Source: Bryobacteraceae bacterium
GTDB taxonomy: Bacteria > Acidobacteriota > Terriglobia > Bryobacterales > Bryobacteraceae
Length of the DNA stretch: 12,120 bases
Reading direction: 5' to 3'
Assembly: GCA_947456995.1 (NCBI GenBank)
Contig: CANGVB010000045.1
Location: 1 to 12,120 of the forward strand
Position numbers and translations under genes: made by a program. The notes beneath the pieces were generated by a model. That model saw only the letters and a list, made by a program, of their open reading frames with translations. It made no database searches and was not told the origin of the DNA. Positions 1 through 6,497 of this stretch are shown here, in pieces; position 1 is the stretch's first letter, and each line of letters begins with the position of its first letter.

Positions 1-66
1 CACCGGGAGGAGGCCATCGCCGCATTTGATGCCTGGCGCAATGACCATGGAAAGATTCGCTATTGA
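1..66 (+). CDS. 3' end of an unidentified gene (partial, last 21 codons)
   Basis: Frame 1 is open from the window edge to a TGA at 64-66. It encodes a 21-residue tail that contains AAFDAWRNDHGKIRY. The next gene begins inside this frame, whichever of its candidate starts is used, which is typical of operon neighbours. The GGAGGAGG at 6-13 lies inside this tail and probably serves as ribosome binding site for the next gene. The family cannot be recognised from so short a piece. The following genes suggest a nucleoside or purine-related job, but that is only context. Confidence 0.6.
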   Translation, partial: HREEAIAAFDAWRNDHGKIRY

Positions 67-1108
67 TTCGAATGCGCCGCGGCTGGTGGCGCATGTATTT
101 TACGGTGGGGCCCATTTGTTTCAGCCGGGGCTCTTTGCCAAGATGGGGGCGCGTGCGCTGGCTCATCCAGTAGCCGAACGCGTAACCGAGAAGGTGCGCG
201 AAAAATTACGGCGCGAACCGATCGAGGATTTCCGCATCGACTTTGAGGACGGGTTTGGGTTTCGGTCTGAAGCAGAAGAATTGGAAGCGGCAACCAAAGC
301 GGGCATTGAATTTGCACGCATGTCGATTGCGGGAGACCTGCCTGCGCGGATTGGCATACGGCATAAATCCGACTGCCGCTTGGCCAGACAGACGCTGGAT
401 ACTGTTCTGAAATATGCAACTGGTGCCGCACTCCCCAAACATCTGATCGTCACCCAGCCGAAGATTGCCAAAGTGGAAGAAGCCAAGCGCTGGCGCGAGA
501 TGCTGGAGGAAGCTGAGATTCGATTCCGCCTGCCTGGCATGACCTTGCGGCACGAAATTCTGGTGGAGCATCCTAATGCGGTGCGCTGTCTCGGCGAAAT
601 TGTGAAGGCCTGTGAGAATCGTCTCGATGCAGCGCATTTTGGTTGTTACGACTATTTGAGTGCGATGCAGGTACCGGCACCGGCCCAGGCTCTCGATCAC
701 CCCTATGCAACGCTCGCCCGCTGGACCATGCAGCAGGTGATGCTGCCGCTGGGTGTGGCGGTGAGCGATGGCGTGTATTCGCAGCTCCCTACCGGTGAAG
801 ATGCAGCGTTGCGCCTGGCGGCTTTTGAAGGCCACAAACAGCAGGTGCTGCGGGCGATCGGGGAAGGCATCTTTTGCGGATGGGATGTACACCCGGGCCA
901 GCTCTTGAGCCGCTACGCCGCGCTCTATGAGTTTTTCGAGAAGCATCTGCCCGATGTAAGGCGTCGCTACCAGGCTTTTCTGGAAGCGCAAACCAAAGCG
1001 ACACTCGCGGGCACACAGTTTGACGATGCGGCTACAGTTGAAGGATTAATGGTTTTCTTGCGTCGCGGCATCAGTTGCGGAGCATTTACTGAAAAGGATA
1101 TTGCATGA
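29..1108 (+). CDS. CitE/HpcH-like aldolase superfamily protein (DUF6986-like)
   Basis: The protein has about 359 residues and resembles the TIM-barrel citrate lyase beta/HpcH-HpaI aldolase superfamily. The stretch EDFRIDFEDGFGFR (residues about 66-80) matches the acidic metal/substrate-binding segment of CitE-like enzymes. The segments FGCYDYLSAMQ (about 204-214) and GWDVHPGQLLSRY (about 286-298) match the later barrel strands and the conserved HP-Q near the C-terminus. I recall this pattern for the DUF6986 family, sometimes labelled phosphoenolpyruvate kinase; the substrate is not established. Possible starts are TTG26, ATG29, ATG41 and ATG47. ATG29 is chosen because GGAGGAGG at 6-13 precedes it, although the spacing is long; ATG47 (MERFAIDSN) is also plausible. 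It overlaps the gene before it, and its last four bases (ATGA) overlap the start of the next gene, so it is probably translationally coupled to both. Confidence 0.75.
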   Translation: MPGAMTMERFAIDSNAPRLVAHVFYGGAHLFQPGLFAKMGARALAHPVAERVTEKVREKLRREPIEDFRIDFEDGFGFRSEAEELEAATKAGIEFARMSIAGDLPARIGIRHKSDCRLARQTLDTVLKYATGAALPKHLIVTQPKIAKVEEAKRWREMLEEAEIRFRLPGMTLRHEILVEHPNAVRCLGEIVKACENRLDAAHFGCYDYLSAMQVPAPAQALDHPYATLARWTMQQVMLPLGVAVSDGVYSQLPTGEDAALRLAAFEGHKQQVLRAIGEGIFCGWDVHPGQLLSRYAALYEFFEKHLPDVRRRYQAFLEAQTKATLAGTQFDDAATVEGLMVFLRRGISCGAFTEKDIA

Positions 1109-2136
1109 AATTTTTAGCGTTTTTTCTATTGGCAACGATGGGGCTCATTGCAGCAAAGAAACAAGAAGTAAAAGTTGTTGTCGTGACGATGTTCGAGCGG
1201 GGCGAGGACACCGGTGACGCTCCCGGTGAATTCCAGCTCTGGGTAGAGCGGGAGAAGCTTACGCAGGTGATTCCCTTTCCGCAGGGCAACAGGGCCTTGC
1301 GTAGCGATGGCAAAGGTCTGATCGCCATGGTAACCGGAGTTGGCACGGCCAAGGCGGCTGCCAGTGTTATGGCTCTCGGTATGGATCCGCGCTTTGATTT
1401 AACCAAAGCCTACTGGCTGGTGGCCGGCATCGCCGGTGTAGACCCGGCCGATGCAACGCTGGGCAGCGCAGCCTGGGCTACCTATGTTGTGGATGGAGAT
1501 TTGGCGCACGAGATCGACGCCCGCGAGATTCCGAAAGACTGGAAGACCGGCTTTGTTCCGCTGCGTAAGGCAGTGCCCTATGAGCAGCCGGTGCGAGAAC
1601 AAAACGAAGGCGAGATGTACAAGCTGAATGAGCCGCTGGTGAATTGGGCTTTCGGCCTGACCAAGGCACTGGATCTGGGCGATACGCCTTCACTCAAGGA
1701 GCGAAGGGCCCAGATGACTGGGTTCCCCAACGCGCAACGGCCACCCTTTGTTTTGAAGGGTGACACGCTGCAATCTTCTACTTTCTGGCATGGAAAGTTA
1801 CTGAATGAATGGGCGAACGATTGGGTTTCTTATCACACCAAGAAGAGCGGTAATTATGTAACTACTGCCATGGAAGATACCGGGACGCTCCAATCGCTAC
1901 ATTTTCTGGCTAAAGCCGGCAAGGTGGATGTGAACCGCGTGCTGGTGTTGCGCACGGCTAGCAATTTCGATAGTCAGCGGCCTCAGATTACGGCAGCCGA
2001 AAGCCTGGCAGAGAACAAAGCTGGTGGCTATGCCGGATTCATTCCGTCGGTAGAGAGCGCCTGGAAGGTGGGCTCGACAGTGGTGCACGAGTTGATCACC
2101 AACTGGAAAACCTACCGCGAGACGATGCCCAAGTAA
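1105..2136 (+). CDS. Purine nucleoside permease (NUP) family protein, exported
   Basis: The protein has 343 residues. It starts with a signal peptide (MKFLAFFLLATMGLIAA, cut near residue 17-19), so it is probably periplasmic. The mature part matches the NUP family (named after Candida albicans NUP): VVVVTMFERGEDTGDAPGEF near residue 25, a GVGTAKAAASVMALG segment near 74-88, and WLVAGIAGVDPADATLGSAAW near 100-120. The GVG and AGIAG elements resemble those of nucleoside phosphorylase-fold proteins, so bacterial members may bind or cleave nucleosides rather than form a channel. The ATG overlaps the preceding stop (ATGA at 1105-1108), and AAGGA at 1094-1098 gives good ribosome-binding spacing. 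Coupling to the aldolase-like gene suggests a joint role in extracellular nucleoside use. Family assignment is firm; mechanism is not. Confidence 0.87.
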   Translation: MKFLAFFLLATMGLIAAKKQEVKVVVVTMFERGEDTGDAPGEFQLWVEREKLTQVIPFPQGNRALRSDGKGLIAMVTGVGTAKAAASVMALGMDPRFDLTKAYWLVAGIAGVDPADATLGSAAWATYVVDGDLAHEIDAREIPKDWKTGFVPLRKAVPYEQPVREQNEGEMYKLNEPLVNWAFGLTKALDLGDTPSLKERRAQMTGFPNAQRPPFVLKGDTLQSSTFWHGKLLNEWANDWVSYHTKKSGNYVTTAMEDTGTLQSLHFLAKAGKVDVNRVLVLRTASNFDSQRPQITAAESLAENKAGGYAGFIPSVESAWKVGSTVVHELITNWKTYRETMPK

Positions 2137-2163
2137 TTGTACGAAAGCGATAGACTGAAACTT

Positions 2164-3042
2164 ATGTTGAAGCGCAGAACACTTCTTGTAGCACCTGGAC
2201 TTAGTTTTCTGTCAGGCTGTAACAGCACACCCAAACTCAAGATTGGGGCGAAAGATAATGTTGAAAGCAATCTACTCTCCGAGATCGTAAGCCAGCTGCT
2301 TGAGAAGAAGCTGCAGGCCAGACTGGAACGTAGATTCGGCATTCCGGGATCCACAGTGGTTTATCAGTCTCTCCAGGGCGGGGACATGGATATTTATCCA
2401 GAGTACTCGCGCATGGCCTTTAAGGTCTTGTTGAAGCTGGTTGAACAACTCGATGACTCGTTGATGCTCGATGTTTTGCAGAAGGGCTTTCAGGCCAAGG
2501 CCCAGGCCAACTGCACACCCTTTCTCGGCTTTGAGAATACATATACAGCAGTGATTCGAGCAGACGACTTCAACTTCGCAAACCTTACGAATTTGAGTCA
2601 GGCGGCCGAAAGCAAGACCGGCTGGAGACTGGGCTGTACGAGTGACTTTGCGCAAAGCATTGAAGGCTACAACGAGCTTAAATTTCGTTACAAGCTTCAG
2701 GAGAGCGCAGGGACAAGACTTGAGCCGATCAACCAGCTTTACTTTGGATTGCGTGAGAAGCGGATCGACATCCTGATCACGGGGTCAACAGACCCTCGAC
2801 TCACAGACCCTCGCTACCGTGTTCTCGACGATGATCTGAAGGTCTTTAGTCCGAATCGCTGCATGCTCGTCTATAGCCAGGCGGCTGTACTCAAATACCC
2901 TTCGATTTTGCCTGTAATCACCTCTCTGAGCGGAAAGTTCGACCAGGCAGCAATGCAGGGCCTGAACCGCGAAGTTGAGATCAACAAGCGAGGCTTTGCT
3001 GAAGTAGCGGCAGAGTGGTTGACCAAATCAGGACTGGTTTAG
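2164..3042 (+). CDS. OpuAC-type glycine betaine/choline substrate-binding lipoprotein
   Basis: The frame is open from TTG2137, directly after the previous stop. ATG2164 is the better start because it gives a short charged N-terminus (MLKRR), a hydrophobic stretch and the lipobox LSGC with Cys19, so the product is a lipoprotein of 292 residues. The mature part follows the OpuAC/ProX-like pattern of osmoprotectant ABC transporters: KIGAKDNVESNLLSEIVSQL at the start, then IPGSTVVYQSLQGGDMDIYPEY, the usual substrate-lobe segment ending in the D-I/L-Y-P-E-Y motif. Later LREKRIDILITGSTDPRL matches the second lobe. The expected role is capture of quaternary amines for an ABC importer. No ATPase or permease gene lies beside it. 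The ligand cannot be read from the sequence. Confidence 0.82.
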   Translation: MLKRRTLLVAPGLSFLSGCNSTPKLKIGAKDNVESNLLSEIVSQLLEKKLQARLERRFGIPGSTVVYQSLQGGDMDIYPEYSRMAFKVLLKLVEQLDDSLMLDVLQKGFQAKAQANCTPFLGFENTYTAVIRADDFNFANLTNLSQAAESKTGWRLGCTSDFAQSIEGYNELKFRYKLQESAGTRLEPINQLYFGLREKRIDILITGSTDPRLTDPRYRVLDDDLKVFSPNRCMLVYSQAAVLKYPSILPVITSLSGKFDQAAMQGLNREVEINKRGFAEVAAEWLTKSGLV

Positions 3043-3052
3043 AGTTTCCGTT

Positions 3053-3067
3053 CCCTGCGATTCAGGG
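3053..3067 (+). promoter_or_regulatory. Short hairpin abutting the ribosome binding site of the methyltransferase gene
   Basis: CCCTG (3053-3057) and CAGGG (3063-3067) are complementary around a 5-base loop, extendable by two G-U pairs. The right arm overlaps the purine-rich AGGGGGAG at 3064-3071, the only plausible Shine-Dalgarno for the GTG at 3085. No U-run follows, so it is not an ordinary terminator. It could modulate translation, but a stem this short may be chance. Confidence 0.25.
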
Positions 3068-3084
3068 GGAGAACTGATTCATCC

Positions 3085-3876
3085 GTGAACGAAATCCTTA
3101 GTGAGCTGGAGCCGGATGCCAGGGTGCTTGACCTGGGGAGCCGAAGCGGGAGTTTCCCTGCTACAGCAACTCAGGCCAGAGTAGTGCGGTTTGATCTCGA
3201 CTTTGGCCCTGATCGAGGCTTTGTGCAGGGTGACGCGCGCTCGATGCCATTTCGAGACTGCTGTTTTGATGCAGTCATCGCCAATCACAGCCTGGAACAC
3301 ATCGAGGGGCTGAAGCCCTGCCTTGGAGAGATTCGTCGCGTTCTCAAAGGCAACGGGCGGCTCTATGTCGCAGTGCCAGATGCGTCCACTTTCTCAGACC
3401 AGCTTTACCGCTGGCTGGCTCACGGCGGCGGTCATGTAAACGCCATTGTCGACTCGCATCAATTTGCAGATTGGCTGGAAGCTGAAACAGGATTAAAGGT
3501 ATCTGCAATACGTTTGCTGCACACGAGCTTGGCTTTTGCGAACGCGCACGGCCCCGTGAGGTGGTCGCGGCGGGTGTGGCTGATTGGTGGCGGGCATGAA
3601 TGGTTGCTTCGATCGGCCAGCTATTGGGCGCGGCGCTGCGATGCAAGGCTCGGCACCCGTTGGAGCGTTTATGGATGGGCCTTTTATCTGGGTGATCTGC
3701 CGGACATAGACGAAGTACCGGCAACCAACGTCTGCGTCAGATGCGGTGCTGCGCATGTTTCTGAGTGGCTGAAGGCGATTGGCGCGGTAAAGGCAGGCTG
3801 GCCCTGGCGCAGCTACCGATGCCCTGAGTGCCGGACTGAGAACGCCTTCACCGACGACGCCCCCAGGCCGACTTAG
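3085..3876 (+). CDS. Class I SAM-dependent methyltransferase with C-terminal zinc-ribbon-like motif
   Basis: The protein has 263 residues and starts at GTG, with AGGGGGAG at 3064-3071 upstream. The N-terminal half is a Methyltransf_11-type Rossmann domain. SAM-binding motif I is VLDLGSRSG (residues 14-22). An acidic strand-2 end occurs in VVRFDLDFG, GDARSMPF follows as the motif II region, and VIANHSLEHI is the post-motif. The segment EIRRVLKGNGRLYVAVPDAS is the usual strand-5 element. The C-terminal part is less usual: Cys217-x2-Cys220 and Cys246-x2-Cys249 form two CxxC knuckles that could bind zinc. The substrate is unknown; glycan, lipid or quinone-like small molecules are typical for this class. 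It ends 9 bp before the convergent motB. Confidence 0.8.
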   Translation: MNEILSELEPDARVLDLGSRSGSFPATATQARVVRFDLDFGPDRGFVQGDARSMPFRDCCFDAVIANHSLEHIEGLKPCLGEIRRVLKGNGRLYVAVPDASTFSDQLYRWLAHGGGHVNAIVDSHQFADWLEAETGLKVSAIRLLHTSLAFANAHGPVRWSRRVWLIGGGHEWLLRSASYWARRCDARLGTRWSVYGWAFYLGDLPDIDEVPATNVCVRCGAAHVSEWLKAIGAVKAGWPWRSYRCPECRTENAFTDDAPRPT

Positions 3877-3885
3877 CTTGTCAGG

Positions 3886-4791
3886 TTAGTGTGCAGCAGA
3901 TGGCTTGGCAGGCTTGTGATCGTCTTTTGCGTGATCGTCCTTTTTGGCCTCGCCGTGGCCAGCATCTTTCTTTTCGCCCTTGTCGCCGTGTCCGCCGCCA
4001 TGGGCATCTTTCTTGCCATGTGCGTCCTTGGGATCTTCTTCGTCGTCGGCCGGGTCATAGGCCGGTTGCTGGTACTGCACGATGATCGAGATACGCCGAT
4101 TTTTGGCTGCGGCCGGGTCTTTCACATCCATCAGGCGTTGATCGGCAAAGCCGCGAACCTGCTTGACCTGGTCTGGCCTGAGGCCACTGCTATTCATCAC
4201 GCGCCGCGCAGAGTTGGCACGATCGGTTGAGAGTTCCCAGTTGGAATAGTCGCCATCTTTCGAAAATGGTTTGGAATCGGTGTGACCTTCGATGGCAATG
4301 CTGTTGGGCAGTTTCGCTAACTCCGCGCTCATCTTTTCGATAATCGCTTTGCCAAACTCGCTCGGGCTTGAGCTGCCCGACTCAAAGAACATGCCTTTTT
4401 CTTTTTCGAGCAACTCGATCCTGAGGCCTTCACCGGTCACCGTCATCGTGACGTGGTCTTTGATCTGTTTGAAGTCGGGCATCTGCTTCATGGCAGACTG
4501 GATCTTTTCTTTCAAACCTTCCATGTCGTCTTTGGAAAGAGTGATCTGCTCACCTTCCCCAGCCATGCCGGTTCCAGACTGTTTCTTGAACCCGGCAGGA
4601 TCTCGGAAGTAGCCGCTGACGGCGCTTTTGACTTTTTCAGACGAGCCCATCAGCCACATCACCATGAAGAAGGCCATCATCGCGGTGACGAAGTCGGCAT
4701 AGGCTACCTTCCAGGCGCCCCCATGGTGGCCATGACCATGAACCTTCTTCTTGATGAGATATATCGGTTGTTCTTTAGCTGGATCGGCCAT
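3886..4791 (-). CDS. motB: Flagellar motor stator protein MotB
   Basis: The protein has 301 residues. The single transmembrane segment (about 30-50, AYADFVTAMMAFFMVMWLM) carries Asp33, the proton-binding aspartate conserved in MotB. A plug/linker follows, with the common SAVSGYFRDPAGF segment. The periplasmic OmpA-like peptidoglycan-binding domain lies at about 115-240, with IAIEGHTDSKPF and DRANSARRVM, which anchors the stator to the wall. The last ~50 residues are unusual: low-complexity, with seven histidines among many lysines and aspartates. A second histidine cluster (HGHGHH, 18-23) lies in the cytoplasmic N-terminus. The gene starts 3 bp after the motA stop, with GGGGGAGG (complement of 4802-4809) inside motA as ribosome binding site, so the pair is coupled. 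The visible Asp and the MotA partner point to an H+-type stator. Confidence 0.95.
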   Translation of the reverse strand: MADPAKEQPIYLIKKKVHGHGHHGGAWKVAYADFVTAMMAFFMVMWLMGSSEKVKSAVSGYFRDPAGFKKQSGTGMAGEGEQITLSKDDMEGLKEKIQSAMKQMPDFKQIKDHVTMTVTGEGLRIELLEKEKGMFFESGSSSPSEFGKAIIEKMSAELAKLPNSIAIEGHTDSKPFSKDGDYSNWELSTDRANSARRVMNSSGLRPDQVKQVRGFADQRLMDVKDPAAAKNRRISIIVQYQQPAYDPADDEEDPKDAHGKKDAHGGGHGDKGEKKDAGHGEAKKDDHAKDDHKPAKPSAAH

Positions 4792-4794
4792 GGG

Positions 4795-5655
4795 CTATTT
4801 GCCTCCCCCGCCCTTGACCTTTTGCTCCATATCCTTGAAGCTGGGGCGGACGTGAGGGGGGATAGATCTCCGTGCCATCTCAACAGCGAGAATCGGCGCG
4901 GCACCTTTCATGAAGGCACCCACTCCAGCGCGCAACACGTGCATGTATTCGATTTCGCCATCGTTGATTTTCTGCATGTTGCTACCCAGCGGGCCGAAGA
5001 TTCCGTAGCAGAACAAAATGCCGAGGAAGGTTCCCACAAGAGCAGCCGCGACGTGTTCGCCAATTTCTTCAGGCGGGCCGCCAAGGGCACCCATCGTAAC
5101 CACAACGCCTAGAACGGCCGCGACAATACCCATGCCGGGAAGCGCGTCGGCCATTTCTTTCAATGCCGCAACGGGTTGTTCGAGTTCGTGTTTCATGATG
5201 TCGATATCGGCTTCCATCGATTGCTCAATTTCAAAGTGGCCAATGCCACCGGCAATCGAGGTGCGAAGCGTGTCGCAGACGAAATCGAGAGCATGGTGAT
5301 TGGACATGAAAACCTTGTGCTGCGAGAACAACTGGCTCTGTTTGGGGTTTTCGATATCGGTTTCGAGCTTCTGAAGGCCATTCTTGCGGCCATAGTTGAA
5401 AACGTCGGCAAGCGCCTTCAGGGTGTCCAGATAAACGTTTTTGTTGTAAGGGCTACCCTTGAGAATTCCGAGCATTCCTTTGACGAGCGCCATGATGTTG
5501 GAGATCGGATTGGCAACGAGCATACTGCCAAATGCCGCGCCAAAGATGACAACCAGCTCAGCAGGTTGCCAGAGAACGGGAAACTTCCCATGAGACATCG
5601 CGTAGCCGCCACCGACTGCGCCAATTACGAGAACAATACCTATGATTGAGAACAT
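4795..5655 (-). CDS. motA: Flagellar motor stator protein MotA
   Basis: The protein has 286 residues, close to the long proton-type MotA of E. coli (about 295). The N-terminus has two hydrophobic segments (about 1-21 and 28-50). The cytoplasmic loop contains GRKNGLQKLETDIENP, the charged region that contacts the rotor protein FliG in characterised motors. Two further membrane segments come late: ALPGMGIVAAVLGVVVTMG (about 168-186) and AAALVGTFLGILFCYGIFGP (about 200-220), each carrying a proline. With MotB it forms the inner-membrane stator that turns ion flow into torque. It lies 68 bp downstream of lptB on the same strand. The ribosome binding site is weak (AAGAA about 10 bases before the ATG). 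Confidence 0.95.
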   Translation of the reverse strand: MFSIIGIVLVIGAVGGGYAMSHGKFPVLWQPAELVVIFGAAFGSMLVANPISNIMALVKGMLGILKGSPYNKNVYLDTLKALADVFNYGRKNGLQKLETDIENPKQSQLFSQHKVFMSNHHALDFVCDTLRTSIAGGIGHFEIEQSMEADIDIMKHELEQPVAALKEMADALPGMGIVAAVLGVVVTMGALGGPPEEIGEHVAAALVGTFLGILFCYGIFGPLGSNMQKINDGEIEYMHVLRAGVGAFMKGAAPILAVEMARRSIPPHVRPSFKDMEQKVKGGGGK

Positions 5656-5723
5656 CGCTGTGTGTTCTTATCGGCGAGAGAGGGCGGTCTTAGAGAAAAG
5701 GTTTTTTTGAGGCTGGCAGAAGG

Positions 5724-6470
5724 TCAATTGGGCCGGGCGGCGCCATCGTTGAAGTAGAAGTTTTCGCCGAGATAGACTCGCTTTACTTCCGGATCGCGGC
5801 CGAGCGATTCCGGGCTGCCGGCCCGGAAGATCTTACCGTTATTGATGATGTAGGCGCGATCGGTGACTGCCAGGGTTTCACGCACATTGTGATCGGTCAT
5901 CAAAATACCGATACCCTGGCGCTTGAGGTCTGAGATGATGCGCTGGAGCTCGAGCACCTGAATCGGGTCGATGCCGGAGAAGGGTTCGTCGAGAAGCAGA
6001 AAACTGGGCTCGATCACAAGGCTGCGCGCGATCTCGACACGCCGCCGTTCTCCACCGCTCAGCATATAGCCTTTGTTCTTTGCCACCTTTTCGAGTCCAA
6101 GCTGCTCAACCAACCGGTGCATTCGCTCGCGGCGCTGACGCCCGTCAATCGGCAGAGTCTCGAGAATTGCCATCAGGTTCTCTTCAACGCTCAGCTTTCT
6201 GAAAACGCTGGCTTCCTGAGGCAGGTAGCTGATGCCACGCCGGGCACGCTGGTACATGGCCAGGTCGGTGACATCTTCGTTATCGAGCATGATGCGGCCG
6301 CTGTCTGGCGTGACAAGGCCAACAATCATATAGAACGATGTAGTCTTGCCTGCGCCATTGGGGCCAAGCAAGCCCACCACTTCACCTTGTTCCACTGACA
6401 CCGACACCCCGTCGACGACACGCCGGCCACCGTAGGCTTTGATCAGTTCAGTTGTTTTCAGAGTGCGCAA
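5724..6470 (-). CDS. lptB: LPS export ABC transporter ATP-binding protein LptB
   Basis: The protein has 248 residues, normal for LptB. All nucleotide-binding motifs are present: Walker [10 protein letters not shown] (36-44), Q-loop Gln85 in YLPQE, signature LSGGE (137-141), Walker B FLLLDE (157-162) and H-loop His194. The C-terminal [10 protein letters not shown] is typical of LptB. With LptF and LptG (not in the window) it powers extraction of LPS from the inner membrane and its passage through LptC and LptA. The start is TTG at 6470-6468, giving [21 protein letters not shown], which lines up with the usual LptB N-terminus; no ribosome binding site is obvious. It begins 27 bp after the end of the LptC/LptA fusion gene, consistent with one operon. 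Confidence 0.95.
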   Translation of the reverse strand: MRTLKTTELIKAYGGRRVVDGVSVSVEQGEVVGLLGPNGAGKTTSFYMIVGLVTPDSGRIMLDNEDVTDLAMYQRARRGISYLPQEASVFRKLSVEENLMAILETLPIDGRQRRERMHRLVEQLGLEKVAKNKGYMLSGGERRRVEIARSLVIEPSFLLLDEPFSGIDPIQVLELQRIISDLKRQGIGILMTDHNVRETLAVTDRAYIINNGKIFRAGSPESLGRDPEVKRVYLGENFYFNDGAARPN

Positions 6471-6497
6471 GAAGGTATTTGGCCTGTCGATTCCAGC

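Noticed and set aside
206..991. Long antisense frame of 261 codons opposite the aldolase-like gene
   Set aside because: It has no recognisable domain and lies fully opposite a gene with clear family motifs; high GC content produces such shadows.
2137..2163. TTG2137 as start of the OpuAC lipoprotein
   Set aside because: It would add nine polar residues before a good lipoprotein signal; ATG2164 gives the correct n-region.
3877..3885. Bidirectional terminator between the convergent methyltransferase and motB genes
   Set aside because: The gap is 9 bases and no stem with a U-run is visible there or at the gene ends.
4453..5112. 219-codon plus-strand frame opposite motB and motA
   Set aside because: It covers the complement of two certain stator genes and shows no protein family character.
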